This document shows positions 44,291 to 52,241 of a DNA stretch of 64,000 bases, piece by piece. A program made the position numbers and the translations under genes. The stretch is from CAYSCW01 sp964429795. Lineage in GTDB: Bacteria; Acidobacteriota; Aminicenantia; Aminicenantales; Aminicenantaceae. Position 1 is the stretch's first letter. Each line of letters starts with the position of its first letter. Under the pieces are notes generated by a model. The model made no database searches, was not told the origin of the DNA, and was given only the letters and a program-made list of their open reading frames with translations. The stretch lies in assembly GCA_964429795.1 (NCBI GenBank), contig CAYSCW010000011.1, positions 1 to 64,000 of the forward strand, written 5' to 3'.

Positions 44291-45883
44291 TTACTTATCC
44301 ACCCATATGTTCTTTGCGTCCAGATAATAAAGACCTAAAGGAGGCACTTCCACCCCTTTTATGTAAGGTTGCATAGCCACTCGATTCTGTCGAGAGAATA
44401 GAGGAACAGCGGGAACATCCAAGAAGAGAAGCTTTTCCATCTGATGGAAAAGTTTGATCCTTCTTGTCCAGCTCTTCTCCACCTCAGATTGGCTCAAAAG
44501 AGAGTCCAGCTCGGGGTTCTCATAGTAGAAGAGGTTGAAGACGGATTTTGAGAAAAACAAAGGACGGATGATATCCTCAGCATCCGGAAAATTCAACGAT
44601 TTTTCCACCAGGACGAGATAGGGCCTTTGATAATTTTTAATTTCCTCAGAAGATCTGTAATAATCCAACCTTAATTTTAATCCTATGTTTTCAAGCTGTT
44701 TCTTGATCTCCCTGTAGATCTTAATCTTTAATCCGGACCTGGGCGACTCGAGCAAGAGAGTCAAAGTGGGGAAATCTTGGTCAGAATCCGATCCTGTTTT
44801 CTTTAAAAGTTCCTTGGCTTTTTGGGGATCATAGGTTTTTTCATCTTCCGAAGGGAAAAAGCCAGGAAGTCTGGAAGGAATGTAGCCGTTAACCACCTGC
44901 TTTAAGATTTTTACATCATGGGCAGCCCGGACAATCTCCGCTTTGTCCAAACCGAGATAAATCGCTCTTCTGACTTGCTTGCGGTCGAGAGGAGGTATAT
45001 GACAACTCATTCCCAGATAAGCATACTGGAGCGAGCCGTTCTGGAAAATATGATATTTAGAATCGAGCAATTTTTCTGACAGCACTGGGATGGCATCGAT
45101 CTCATTGTTAAAAAAATGATCCAAGGTAAAAAGAGGACAGAATTCTACAGCATCAAGGTAGGGTCTCCCGTTAAAATAATCATCGTTACGTTTCAGACGA
45201 ACACCACATATTTCCAGTTGTGGCGTTCTAAGCCAGTAGTCAAACTGAAAAGGACCAGTTCCATATGGCTTCCAAAAAAATCCCTTTCCTTTCTCTCTAA
45301 CCAGATCATGGGGAAGGATTTTACAAAAATGCATGCTCAGAAGATAGAGGGCCGAGATAAAGGGCCTTTTCCAGTGAATCTCAAAAGTGTGTTCATCCAA
45401 GACAACAAGACCCTTCACGCTCCTGACTTTCCCTTCTCGAAATTCTTCAGCCCCTATGACTCTGGGGAGAAAGAATTGAAAATATGGAGATTTGGTCTCT
45501 TTATCCAGTAGGCGCTCCAAGGAAAATTTAACATCTTCTGCCGAAAGTTCTCTTCCATGATGAAACCTCACTCCCTTTCTCAAGTAGAAGGTGTATTTCT
45601 TCCCATCAGGAGAAATCTCCCAATATTCAGCCAAACAGGGAATGATGTTCAAATTCTTGTCAAGCTTAACTAAACCATCATATATCTGTTCGGAAACAAA
45701 AATGTAGGAGTCCGGACTGGCTGGGTCAAGATCGGGATGGAACTTATCGATAAAGGACTTTAGCCGAAATACTCCTCCATAACGTGGCTCATCGGCATTC
45801 AAGCCTTTTGCTGAGTCGGCAAAAATGAAGACAAAAAAGACAAAACCAATCAGAAGAGTGAGTGAGGTAATCTTTTTCCACAT
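44291..45883 (-). CDS. Family 5 extracellular solute-binding protein (Opp/Dpp type)
   Basis: A signal peptide (SLTLLIGFVFFVFIFADSA) is followed by the SBP_bac_5 fold: RYGGVFRLKSF, DPASPDSYIFVSEQIYDGLV, LAEYWEISPDGKKYTFYLRKGVRFHHG and a C-terminal PLFSRQNRVAM. Length 530. Such proteins bind oligopeptides, nickel or sugars, but no permease or ATPase genes are in the window. Instead it is first in an operon with a kinase and NtrC regulator, suggesting a signalling role rather than transport. Expressed from the sigma-54 site at 45938. Confidence 0.9.
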   Translation of the reverse strand: MWKKITSLTLLIGFVFFVFIFADSAKGLNADEPRYGGVFRLKSFIDKFHPDLDPASPDSYIFVSEQIYDGLVKLDKNLNIIPCLAEYWEISPDGKKYTFYLRKGVRFHHGRELSAEDVKFSLERLLDKETKSPYFQFFLPRVIGAEEFREGKVRSVKGLVVLDEHTFEIHWKRPFISALYLLSMHFCKILPHDLVREKGKGFFWKPYGTGPFQFDYWLRTPQLEICGVRLKRNDDYFNGRPYLDAVEFCPLFTLDHFFNNEIDAIPVLSEKLLDSKYHIFQNGSLQYAYLGMSCHIPPLDRKQVRRAIYLGLDKAEIVRAAHDVKILKQVVNGYIPSRLPGFFPSEDEKTYDPQKAKELLKKTGSDSDQDFPTLTLLLESPRSGLKIKIYREIKKQLENIGLKLRLDYYRSSEEIKNYQRPYLVLVEKSLNFPDAEDIIRPLFFSKSVFNLFYYENPELDSLLSQSEVEKSWTRRIKLFHQMEKLLFLDVPAVPLFSRQNRVAMQPYIKGVEVPPLGLYYLDAKNIWVDK

Positions 45884-45937
45884 CTTCTCTCCCTTAAATA
45901 ATAATGCATTGATACCTTCAAAACAACAGTTTCAATC

Positions 45938-45952
45938 GCAATTTTCATGCCA
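45938..45952 (-). promoter_or_regulatory. Sigma-54 promoter of the SBP-kinase-NtrC operon
   Basis: The minus strand reads TGGCATGAAAATTGC, the best match of the four sites to TGGCAC-N5-TTGC. It is about 55 bp before the ATG at 45883, so the regulator would control its own operon. Confidence 0.75.
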
Positions 45953-46025
45953 AACCTGGCTGCACATCTAATCCTTTTAATATTAAGGAGCTGCGAGAGT
46001 CAAAGCTTTGATTGTTTATTGATGA

Positions 46026-46042
46026 TGTAAAATTTTTTTACA
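46026..46042. promoter_or_regulatory. Probable activator site (UAS), TGTAAA-N5-TTTACA
   Basis: A perfect inverted repeat, TGTAAAATTTTTTTACA, lies about 75 bp upstream of the sigma-54 core at 45938. It has the same half-sites and 5-bp spacer as at 38736, although 7.3 kb apart and otherwise in unrelated sequence. Confidence 0.65.
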
Positions 46043-46145
46043 ATAAAAACGAAATTTCTCCTTTTTTTAAAAGATGGATATGGAAAGAATCGTCCCTGTT
46101 TCCTAAAAAATAATAGGGACTGTTAGGATCGGAAAAGAGAGTTAA

Positions 46146-46211
46146 TCATTTGATTTCCAGCTTGATGGCTTCCTTGATCGCATCTTCAACCTGATGACTT
46201 ATTTTTTCCAT
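46146..46211 (-). CDS. 21-residue ORF with strong ribosome site; possible rubrerythrin-like stub
   Basis: AAGGAGG precedes ATG 46211. The peptide contains EDAIKEAIKLEIK, resembling the first helix of rubrerythrin/ferritin-like proteins, and then stops. The sequence beyond the stop is not family-like. A 9-bp stem hairpin lies just downstream (46092-46120, GTCCCT/AGGGAC). It may be a decayed gene start or a tiny amphipathic peptide gene. Confidence 0.35.
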   Translation of the reverse strand: MEKISHQVEDAIKEAIKLEIK

Positions 46212-46317
46212 GATGACCTCCTTACATTATAGCTATGTCCCAAAATTGCTGGATATTTGACATATAAGTGATTGGCGAACCGAAGCCAAAAGCGACAGAA
46301 CAGGTCAATGATCTGGT

Positions 46318-48678
46318 TTACTTAGAATTTTCCTCCGACAGCTTCTTCCCTTTTTGGGCATATTCCAAAGACTTCCTAGGGTAACCAAGACGACTGTAGA
46401 GGTCGGCGAGAAGGAAATAACCCAGGGGAAGATCCTTCTTATCCGGTTTCAACTCAATCCCTTTTTCCACCAGGGAAACAGCTTCGTCAAACCTTTCTCC
46501 GCGATTTAAATAAATGCGTGCCAGGTAGAAATAGCTCATCGGAAAATCGGGATTGATCTCTATCGTCTGGTTAAGATACTTCTCTTCCTCCTGGACATCC
46601 CCCAGAGTGCGGTATACTCGGGAAAGGTTGAAGCACGCCTTGAAGTTGTGAGGGATATTTTCCAGCTCTATCTTATACTCATCGACGGCTTTGATCAATT
46701 CTCCTTTTTCTTCCTGGATCAGAGCCAGATTGTAGTGAAGATTTCTGAGTTTTGGATTGTATTCTTGGGCCTTTAAAAGATACTCCTCCGCCTCAGCCCA
46801 TCGTTCCTGGACAACATAAATGCCTCCGAGAGCATTGTATCCTGATGCAGAGAAGGGATTGAGCCTCACACATTCTTTATAATATTTGATGGCCTCATCA
46901 TGTTCCTCCTTGAGATTTTTGATGTTGCCAAGGAGGTAGTACAATTGAGAGTCCGGCGGGATCAAATCAATGACACTTAAAACAAATTTCTCCGCCTCGT
47001 CAATCTCTCCCAATCCCATGTAGGCGTTAGCGATATTTATCACATTGAAGGCATCGTTGGGTCGTCTTTCCAGAACCTTGAAAAAGCTGTCCAGAGCGTT
47101 TTGGAATTCCCTCTTTTTGAAATACAGATTTCCAAGGGTGAAGTAAGCATCCACAACATCGGGGTCTGCCTCGATAATTCTGTTGATCAATGCAACCGCT
47201 TCATCATATTTATCCTCCAGCATCAGTTCTTTTGCCTGCGAAAGCTGATTGAAGATCGTGATTTTTTCTTTGGGATTACCGAGTCTCTTTCCTTCCAGAG
47301 AGGACTGGTCGACAAAGGTTCCGATGTATCCCAGAGCTCCAAGTCTCTGACGTGTCTCTTCATCGATATGGCGATAGTCTACATCAAAAGCTCCTTGACT
47401 CGATTCTCCCATAAACTGCTCGGCTATCCGCATCAGTTTTCTCGCTTCTTCGGGATGTGAAGAGAAAAGATTTATCTGCTCATCAGGGTCGCTTGCCAGG
47501 TCGTACAACTCCAGTTCCGGTGCGATGATCAGCTTGAATCTGTCCTCTTGGATGCTCTTCAATTCGCTCCAGCCATAATGGAAACGTGGATAATAAGTTT
47601 CGGCATAGGCAAAACTTACCCTATTCTTTTCCTCATCGAAAAATAAAGGCAGAAGGCTTTTTCCCTGGACCTGGGAAGGAAAGGGCACTCCGTCCATCTC
47701 CAAGACAGTAGGCATGATATCGACGAGAGAGACAATCTCATGGCGCCGAATTCCGTGAAGGTCATCAAAAGGTGTGACGAATATCAGGGGAACATGAATC
47801 CCTTCCTGGTAGATAAAAAATCCATGTGTGCTCTCCAAGTGTTCACCCAGGCTTTCTCCATGGTCTGCGGCAAAGACAAGGATGGTGTTGTCGATGAGGT
47901 TATTCTCTTCCAGATATCCCCATAGCCTTCCCAACTGAGAATCCGTGTAGGCAATCTCACCCACGTATGGTCTGTTGGGATACTTTTCCCTAAAGGGAGA
48001 GGGTGGTTCGTAAGGAGTATGCGGGTCGTAAAGATGGACCCAGGTGAAAAACCTTTCGTTTTTGTGCTGGTCGAGCCAGCGGAGTGCCTCGTCTATGACC
48101 TCATCACCCCTGCGCTGCACGTTTCCGAGAGAAATGGATTTGTACTTACTCAAATCGAACTGGTCAAAATAGGTGTCAAATCCCTGGTTCAGCCCCCATT
48201 TGGAATCGAGCACATAGGCCGCGACAAAGGCAGATGTTTTGTAATCCTTCTCCTTAAAGACTTCGGCCAGAGTGACGAGTTCCTGAGGGACGAGAAACCC
48301 ACCGTTATCGCGGACTCCGTGGAAGAGTGGATAAGTTCCTGTCAGCAGAGACGTGTGAGAAGGCAGAGTGAGGGGAGTCTGAGCGATGCACTTTTCAAAC
48401 AGCACACCCCTGGAAGCAAAGAGGTCCATTGTCGGCGTTTCAACAGATGGAAAACCGTAGCAGTGGATACGGTCTGCCCGGAGAGTGTCAACAGTGATCA
48501 GGATGTAATTGAACTCTCTGCCTTTCTTTAGGCGGGAAAAGGAAGGTTTTTTGGGAAAGAAAAACAAATACACACACACCACGACAAGAATCAGGACCAA
48601 TGTCAGGGATAGAATGAACTTAACAGGAGTAACTTTCTCTTTCTTCTCCTGCTTCTTGCGCTTTTTGGCCTTAGCCAT
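46318..48678 (-). CDS. Membrane-anchored sulfatase-superfamily protein with TPR tail
   Basis: A cytoplasmic Lys-rich start, one helix (about 21-41), then an alkaline phosphatase/sulfatase domain to about 420 (TVDTLRADRIHCYG, FAADHGESLGEH, IHVPLIF). The C-terminal ~300 residues contain about seven TPRs. The sulfatase nucleophile position (C/S-x-P-S-R) reads Thr104-Leu-Pro-Ser-His, so no formylglycine can form. A Thr nucleophile, as in phosphoryl transferases and some hydrolases of the superfamily, is likely. Role could be envelope modification. Length 786. Confidence 0.87.
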   Translation of the reverse strand: MAKAKKRKKQEKKEKVTPVKFILSLTLVLILVVVCVYLFFFPKKPSFSRLKKGREFNYILITVDTLRADRIHCYGFPSVETPTMDLFASRGVLFEKCIAQTPLTLPSHTSLLTGTYPLFHGVRDNGGFLVPQELVTLAEVFKEKDYKTSAFVAAYVLDSKWGLNQGFDTYFDQFDLSKYKSISLGNVQRRGDEVIDEALRWLDQHKNERFFTWVHLYDPHTPYEPPSPFREKYPNRPYVGEIAYTDSQLGRLWGYLEENNLIDNTILVFAADHGESLGEHLESTHGFFIYQEGIHVPLIFVTPFDDLHGIRRHEIVSLVDIMPTVLEMDGVPFPSQVQGKSLLPLFFDEEKNRVSFAYAETYYPRFHYGWSELKSIQEDRFKLIIAPELELYDLASDPDEQINLFSSHPEEARKLMRIAEQFMGESSQGAFDVDYRHIDEETRQRLGALGYIGTFVDQSSLEGKRLGNPKEKITIFNQLSQAKELMLEDKYDEAVALINRIIEADPDVVDAYFTLGNLYFKKREFQNALDSFFKVLERRPNDAFNVINIANAYMGLGEIDEAEKFVLSVIDLIPPDSQLYYLLGNIKNLKEEHDEAIKYYKECVRLNPFSASGYNALGGIYVVQERWAEAEEYLLKAQEYNPKLRNLHYNLALIQEEKGELIKAVDEYKIELENIPHNFKACFNLSRVYRTLGDVQEEEKYLNQTIEINPDFPMSYFYLARIYLNRGERFDEAVSLVEKGIELKPDKKDLPLGYFLLADLYSRLGYPRKSLEYAQKGKKLSEENSK

Positions 48679-48771
48679 ATAAAAATTTTACCATAAACGG
48701 ACATGAATCGGGAAATTGAAATAAGTTTTTCCGCCTGCGCTAGTCCGCTTATTGATTTTTTGACAGTCAGC

Positions 48772-48812
48772 AAAAAAGAGGGAGACTGCAGACAAGCTAC
48801 AGTCTCCCTCTG
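48772..48812 (-). terminator. Rho-independent terminator of the receptor gene
   Basis: On the minus strand AGAGGGAGACTG pairs perfectly with CAGTCTCCCTCT around a short loop and is followed by six T's, 24 nt after the stop of the receptor gene. Confidence 0.9.
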
Positions 48813-48835
48813 TGAATTCTACTTCTGCGTGATCC

Positions 48836-51574
48836 TTAGAAGAAGAACCTGAGACCCAACCGAAACGCGCGCGGGAAAGCAAGCCTGTAAACTTCATGTC
48901 CGTCGGGTCCGGGAGCTGTGGGGTCGAATTCATGGGGTGACCAATCGTAGTCCACACGGGTTCCCCATGACGTGACAGTATCGTCGTTGAAGACGTTGAA
49001 GATGTCCATCATCAGTCCGATCCTGTACTTCTCAGCGATCAGGAACGTTTTTTCCAATCTCAGATCCAGGTTCATCACATCCGGATACCGCCTCGATCCC
49101 CTTTCTTCGATCTTTATGTACCGCCGCCCCTGGGGAAGTCTGGGACGTATCCGTGGGGTGTAGGTGTCGCCGGTGATGTAGCTGAAAGCAGCGTTGAAGT
49201 GGATGTCCAACGGCAGGACATAGGTTCCCTGGACTTTCAGCATGTGGGTCGGGTCGACGGTAGATCGTCCGTCCTGGTTGATCCAGAAGTTGGGGTCGAA
49301 AATCGGGTTGCTGAAGGTACTCCCCTGCCAGCCGATATCCCCACCGAATTCGTTGTCCATGGTTCCGGTGCACTCCGAATAGAGGTAGGATGCCAGGAGC
49401 TGCCAGCGGTCCGAGAAGCGCTTGTTGAAGAGCACCTCGATAGCCCAGTAATCGCGGTATGGTTTCTCCAGAATCCATGGGTCGTCCTGGGACATATTCT
49501 TGACGGTGAGGTTTCTCACACCGCTTGGATTCGTCTGCTCGTAGACAGTGTAGACGTCATTGGTCCAGGGATCGTTGACTGTACCTGTCAAGTATTCGGC
49601 ATCGGGCTGGACACGGCCTATAAAGTCCTGCCAATCCCTGTAGATGAAGGACACACCGAGAGAAGTATTCTTAAACAGCTCTCTCTCGATTCCCACTGTG
49701 AACTGGTTCATGTACGGGTGCTTGATATTGTCCGCCATTGTGTAATTATAGATATCCTGTTTCCACATGTAGACATCGCCTGGCCCGTAAATGTCCCAGT
49801 AGTTGAACGGCTTGATGGCGCCGGGCTTGGCAACGTCCAGAAAACCGGTGTACATGGCTTCTGTGAACTGGCCGTAGTGCCCCTTGAGGACCGTGGAGTG
49901 ATCCCCGAAGATATCCCAGGCAAACCCGACCCGTGGAGCTAGACGGTTTGTCTTGTACTGTGCGCCCGAAATATCCGTCCAATAGCCGCGGTTGATGCTG
50001 TAGCGGACACCAAAGTTCAGGGTGAAGTTGTCGGAGATAGCCCATGAATCCTGGGCGAAGAGGTCAACCCGGATGTAGCTGGTGTTTAAGTCATAGCCCT
50101 CATACTGGTAGGCATATAGATAGCCATAATAGTCATAGATATAAACATTGTGGCCGATCCCTTCGACGTAGCCGGTATACCCGTACCGGCTCCTGGCCCA
50201 TCCGCGCTCAAACTCCCCTCCAAACTTGAAATCGTGGTTCCCCTTGATGAAATCCTCGGCATAGTGGGAGAGACTGGCATTGGCTTGGTAACGGCTGCGG
50301 TCCGCATAGTAATAATAAGGGGCGTTGTACTGCCATGTGTTCAGTTCAGTACTCCATACAGCGGTCGTATCCATGCTATTGTAGGGATCCAGGTAGTAGA
50401 TACCCAAAAAGAAAGATGCTTTGATATCAAAGAATGTCTTGGGGCTCAGGATGTAGGTCAGGTTGAAGTTGCCGACATTGTCCGGCGAACGCTGATGCAC
50501 GCAGGCTTCTGGAGGCGTGGTGGCATGGGCGTCTCTGTTCTCGACTGTGTATTCGTCATGCTCGTAAAAGACACTCAGGTTCAGGCGAGAGCTGAGCTGC
50601 GAGGATATCTTCAAGAATCCCCTGGGCATCTTGCGATCCCAGTACTCGGGAAAACCGGCCGGCCGCTCCTTCAAACGGGCATACTGAACACCCCCGAAGA
50701 ACCAGATTTTGTCCTTCTTGATGGGTCCGCCCAGATGGAAGCTGGTGTCGAGCGCTCCTCTCACAGGCGATTCCAGGTCAGGAAAATCGTCGATATATTC
50801 TTTGTTATTCTCCGCGGTCCAGAATCCTTTTTTGGTATCCTGGAAGATAAACTCAGCATGGCCGGAGAACTCATTCCCTCCTGACTTGGTGATGGTGTTG
50901 AAAATGACACCGGTGAAAGCACCGTATTCGACATTGAGCCCGATCCCCATGACCTTGGCCTCTTCGAGGATGTTGTAATCGAGAAAGACCCAGGCTGAAC
51001 CACCCTCAGGGTCGGACACGTCCACACCATCGACCTGGTAGGAGATCCCCGTATCACTGGAAGAACCATAAGCCACATCGGAAATGACTCCAGGAGCCAT
51101 GTTGACGATGCCCGTTACGAACTGGTTGGAGGGCAAAGCTCTGAGCAGCTCATCCGACAGCGTGACCGATGCCGTCTCTGAAGTTTTCACATCGACAGTC
51201 GGCGCTAAGGCGACCACGGTGACCTCTTCTTCCAAAGTCGCCAGTTTCATCGCTATATCAACGGTCAATCGAACGGTTGTGTGAAGACGAATGTTCTCTC
51301 TCATTACCGTGGTAAAACCTTGAAGTTCAGCTTTGACTGTATACAGGCCAGGAGGAAGAGCTGGGAATCTGAATAAACCTTGATCGTCCGTGATGAACAC
51401 CCGTTCTCCCATTATATTCGGGCTCGACAATGTCACTGTAACGCCAGGAAGTGGTGTCCCTTCTTCATCTGTGATCGTTCCGATAATAGCCCCAGTCTCT
51501 TTAGATTGAGAGAAAGCAAGAGGAGATAGCAGGATAAGCATTACGGTAAGAAATGCAAAAAATTTAAATCGCAT
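48836..51574 (-). CDS. Oar-like outer-membrane receptor with carboxypeptidase-regulatory domain
   Basis: AAAGGAGGT fixes the start at 51574. A signal peptide (FAFLTVMLILLSPLAFSQ) is followed by a CarboxypepD_reg beta-sandwich (GAIIGTITDEEGTPLPGVTV), then a plug region (VALAPTVDVKTSETASVTL) and a large beta-barrel ending LGLRFFF. Length 912. Oar/SusC-like TonB-dependent transporters import large nutrients or act in surface functions; no TonB box or partner SusD was recognised. Upstream lies a sigma-54 core (51700) and a tandem repeat. A strong terminator follows. Confidence 0.9.
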   Translation of the reverse strand: MRFKFFAFLTVMLILLSPLAFSQSKETGAIIGTITDEEGTPLPGVTVTLSSPNIMGERVFITDDQGLFRFPALPPGLYTVKAELQGFTTVMRENIRLHTTVRLTVDIAMKLATLEEEVTVVALAPTVDVKTSETASVTLSDELLRALPSNQFVTGIVNMAPGVISDVAYGSSSDTGISYQVDGVDVSDPEGGSAWVFLDYNILEEAKVMGIGLNVEYGAFTGVIFNTITKSGGNEFSGHAEFIFQDTKKGFWTAENNKEYIDDFPDLESPVRGALDTSFHLGGPIKKDKIWFFGGVQYARLKERPAGFPEYWDRKMPRGFLKISSQLSSRLNLSVFYEHDEYTVENRDAHATTPPEACVHQRSPDNVGNFNLTYILSPKTFFDIKASFFLGIYYLDPYNSMDTTAVWSTELNTWQYNAPYYYYADRSRYQANASLSHYAEDFIKGNHDFKFGGEFERGWARSRYGYTGYVEGIGHNVYIYDYYGYLYAYQYEGYDLNTSYIRVDLFAQDSWAISDNFTLNFGVRYSINRGYWTDISGAQYKTNRLAPRVGFAWDIFGDHSTVLKGHYGQFTEAMYTGFLDVAKPGAIKPFNYWDIYGPGDVYMWKQDIYNYTMADNIKHPYMNQFTVGIERELFKNTSLGVSFIYRDWQDFIGRVQPDAEYLTGTVNDPWTNDVYTVYEQTNPSGVRNLTVKNMSQDDPWILEKPYRDYWAIEVLFNKRFSDRWQLLASYLYSECTGTMDNEFGGDIGWQGSTFSNPIFDPNFWINQDGRSTVDPTHMLKVQGTYVLPLDIHFNAAFSYITGDTYTPRIRPRLPQGRRYIKIEERGSRRYPDVMNLDLRLEKTFLIAEKYRIGLMMDIFNVFNDDTVTSWGTRVDYDWSPHEFDPTAPGPDGHEVYRLAFPRAFRLGLRFFF

Positions 51575-51699
51575 TAGATACCTCCTTTTATTTTTTCTAC
51601 AATACTTAACTCTAACTTTTTTTGTGATTTCCTCTATTCTCACCTCCTGTTTTAAAAGTATTTCTACAAGCATTCATTTTCAGACGAAAAATATACAGC

Positions 51700-51714
51700 A
51701 ATTTTTATGCCAAA
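51700..51714 (-). promoter_or_regulatory. Sigma-54 promoter of the Oar-like receptor
   Basis: The minus strand reads TGGCATAAAAATTGC, one base different from the 45938 site, about 125 bp before the ATG. No TGTAAA-N5-TTTACA site was found upstream; the tandem CAAAATTTTG repeat at 51788 sits in the equivalent place. Confidence 0.68.
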
Positions 51715-51787
51715 CTTTAGATTACTCAACTCTATTCTTTTCAAAAAGATAATTATTCATTAGCATCCTTGAAAAACATGTTTTTTT

Positions 51788-51821
51788 CCAAAATTTTGAA
51801 TTATCCAAAATTTTGAATTAT
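51788..51821. repeat. Two tandem 17-bp units, each with a CAAAATTTTG palindrome
   Basis: CCAAAATTTTGAATTAT is repeated exactly twice, 75-110 bp upstream of the sigma-54 core at 51700. Spacing of 17 bp is roughly 1.6 helical turns. It could be a binding site for a different enhancer protein or an architectural AT tract. Confidence 0.6.
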
Positions 51822-51987
51822 CTTTCATATCTTGTCTTTTCCCTTAAGATCATCTTTGATGGAATATTCCGGGAAATAAAGAATTCTTTTCTCATATTTT
51901 GCGACTTGAATTAGAATTGTACCAAAATCCCTTTCTAAGTACAAATCTTGCATAATAAAAAAACAGGAAATTCTCACCCGTCCAAGG

Positions 51988-52183
51988 AAGCATCCCCATT
52001 TCTGTGATGCAGTAACAGTCAGGTAAGCTGAGGAGGAAGTCATCCGGAGGCGAGCGGGCATGGTTCCTCGAAGAGGAGAGCGAGCCGAGGAATAAGAGGA
52101 TTTTCCTCGCTGGGGAAAATCCGCGGGCTGACGAATCAGCTTACCTGACTTCTGTTGAAACTGTCACAGAAATAAGGATGCTT
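51988..52183. repeat. 196-bp element with long imperfect terminal inverted repeats
   Basis: The outer arms AAGCATCC (51988) and GGATGCTT (52176) pair. Arms continue with ATTTCTGTGA against TCACAGAAAT, then a perfect 14-bp stem GTCAGGTAAGCTGA (52018-52031) against 52136-52149. The interior is GC- and purine-rich and contains another hairpin, GGATTTTCC (52098) against GGAAAATCC (52114). No ORF is supported. It may be a non-autonomous mobile element (MITE-like) or a structured RNA between the receptor and GWxTD genes. Confidence 0.65.
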
Positions 52184-52241
52184 ACCCCCGCCAATTGAAA
52201 CTTGTCTTTACTTCTGTTATTTTGATAAATAGGAAGTTACA

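Noticed and set aside
49199..50884. Plus-strand frames of ~245 codons opposite the Oar-like receptor
   Set aside because: Antisense to a well-supported receptor gene; no ribosome sites or recognisable domains.
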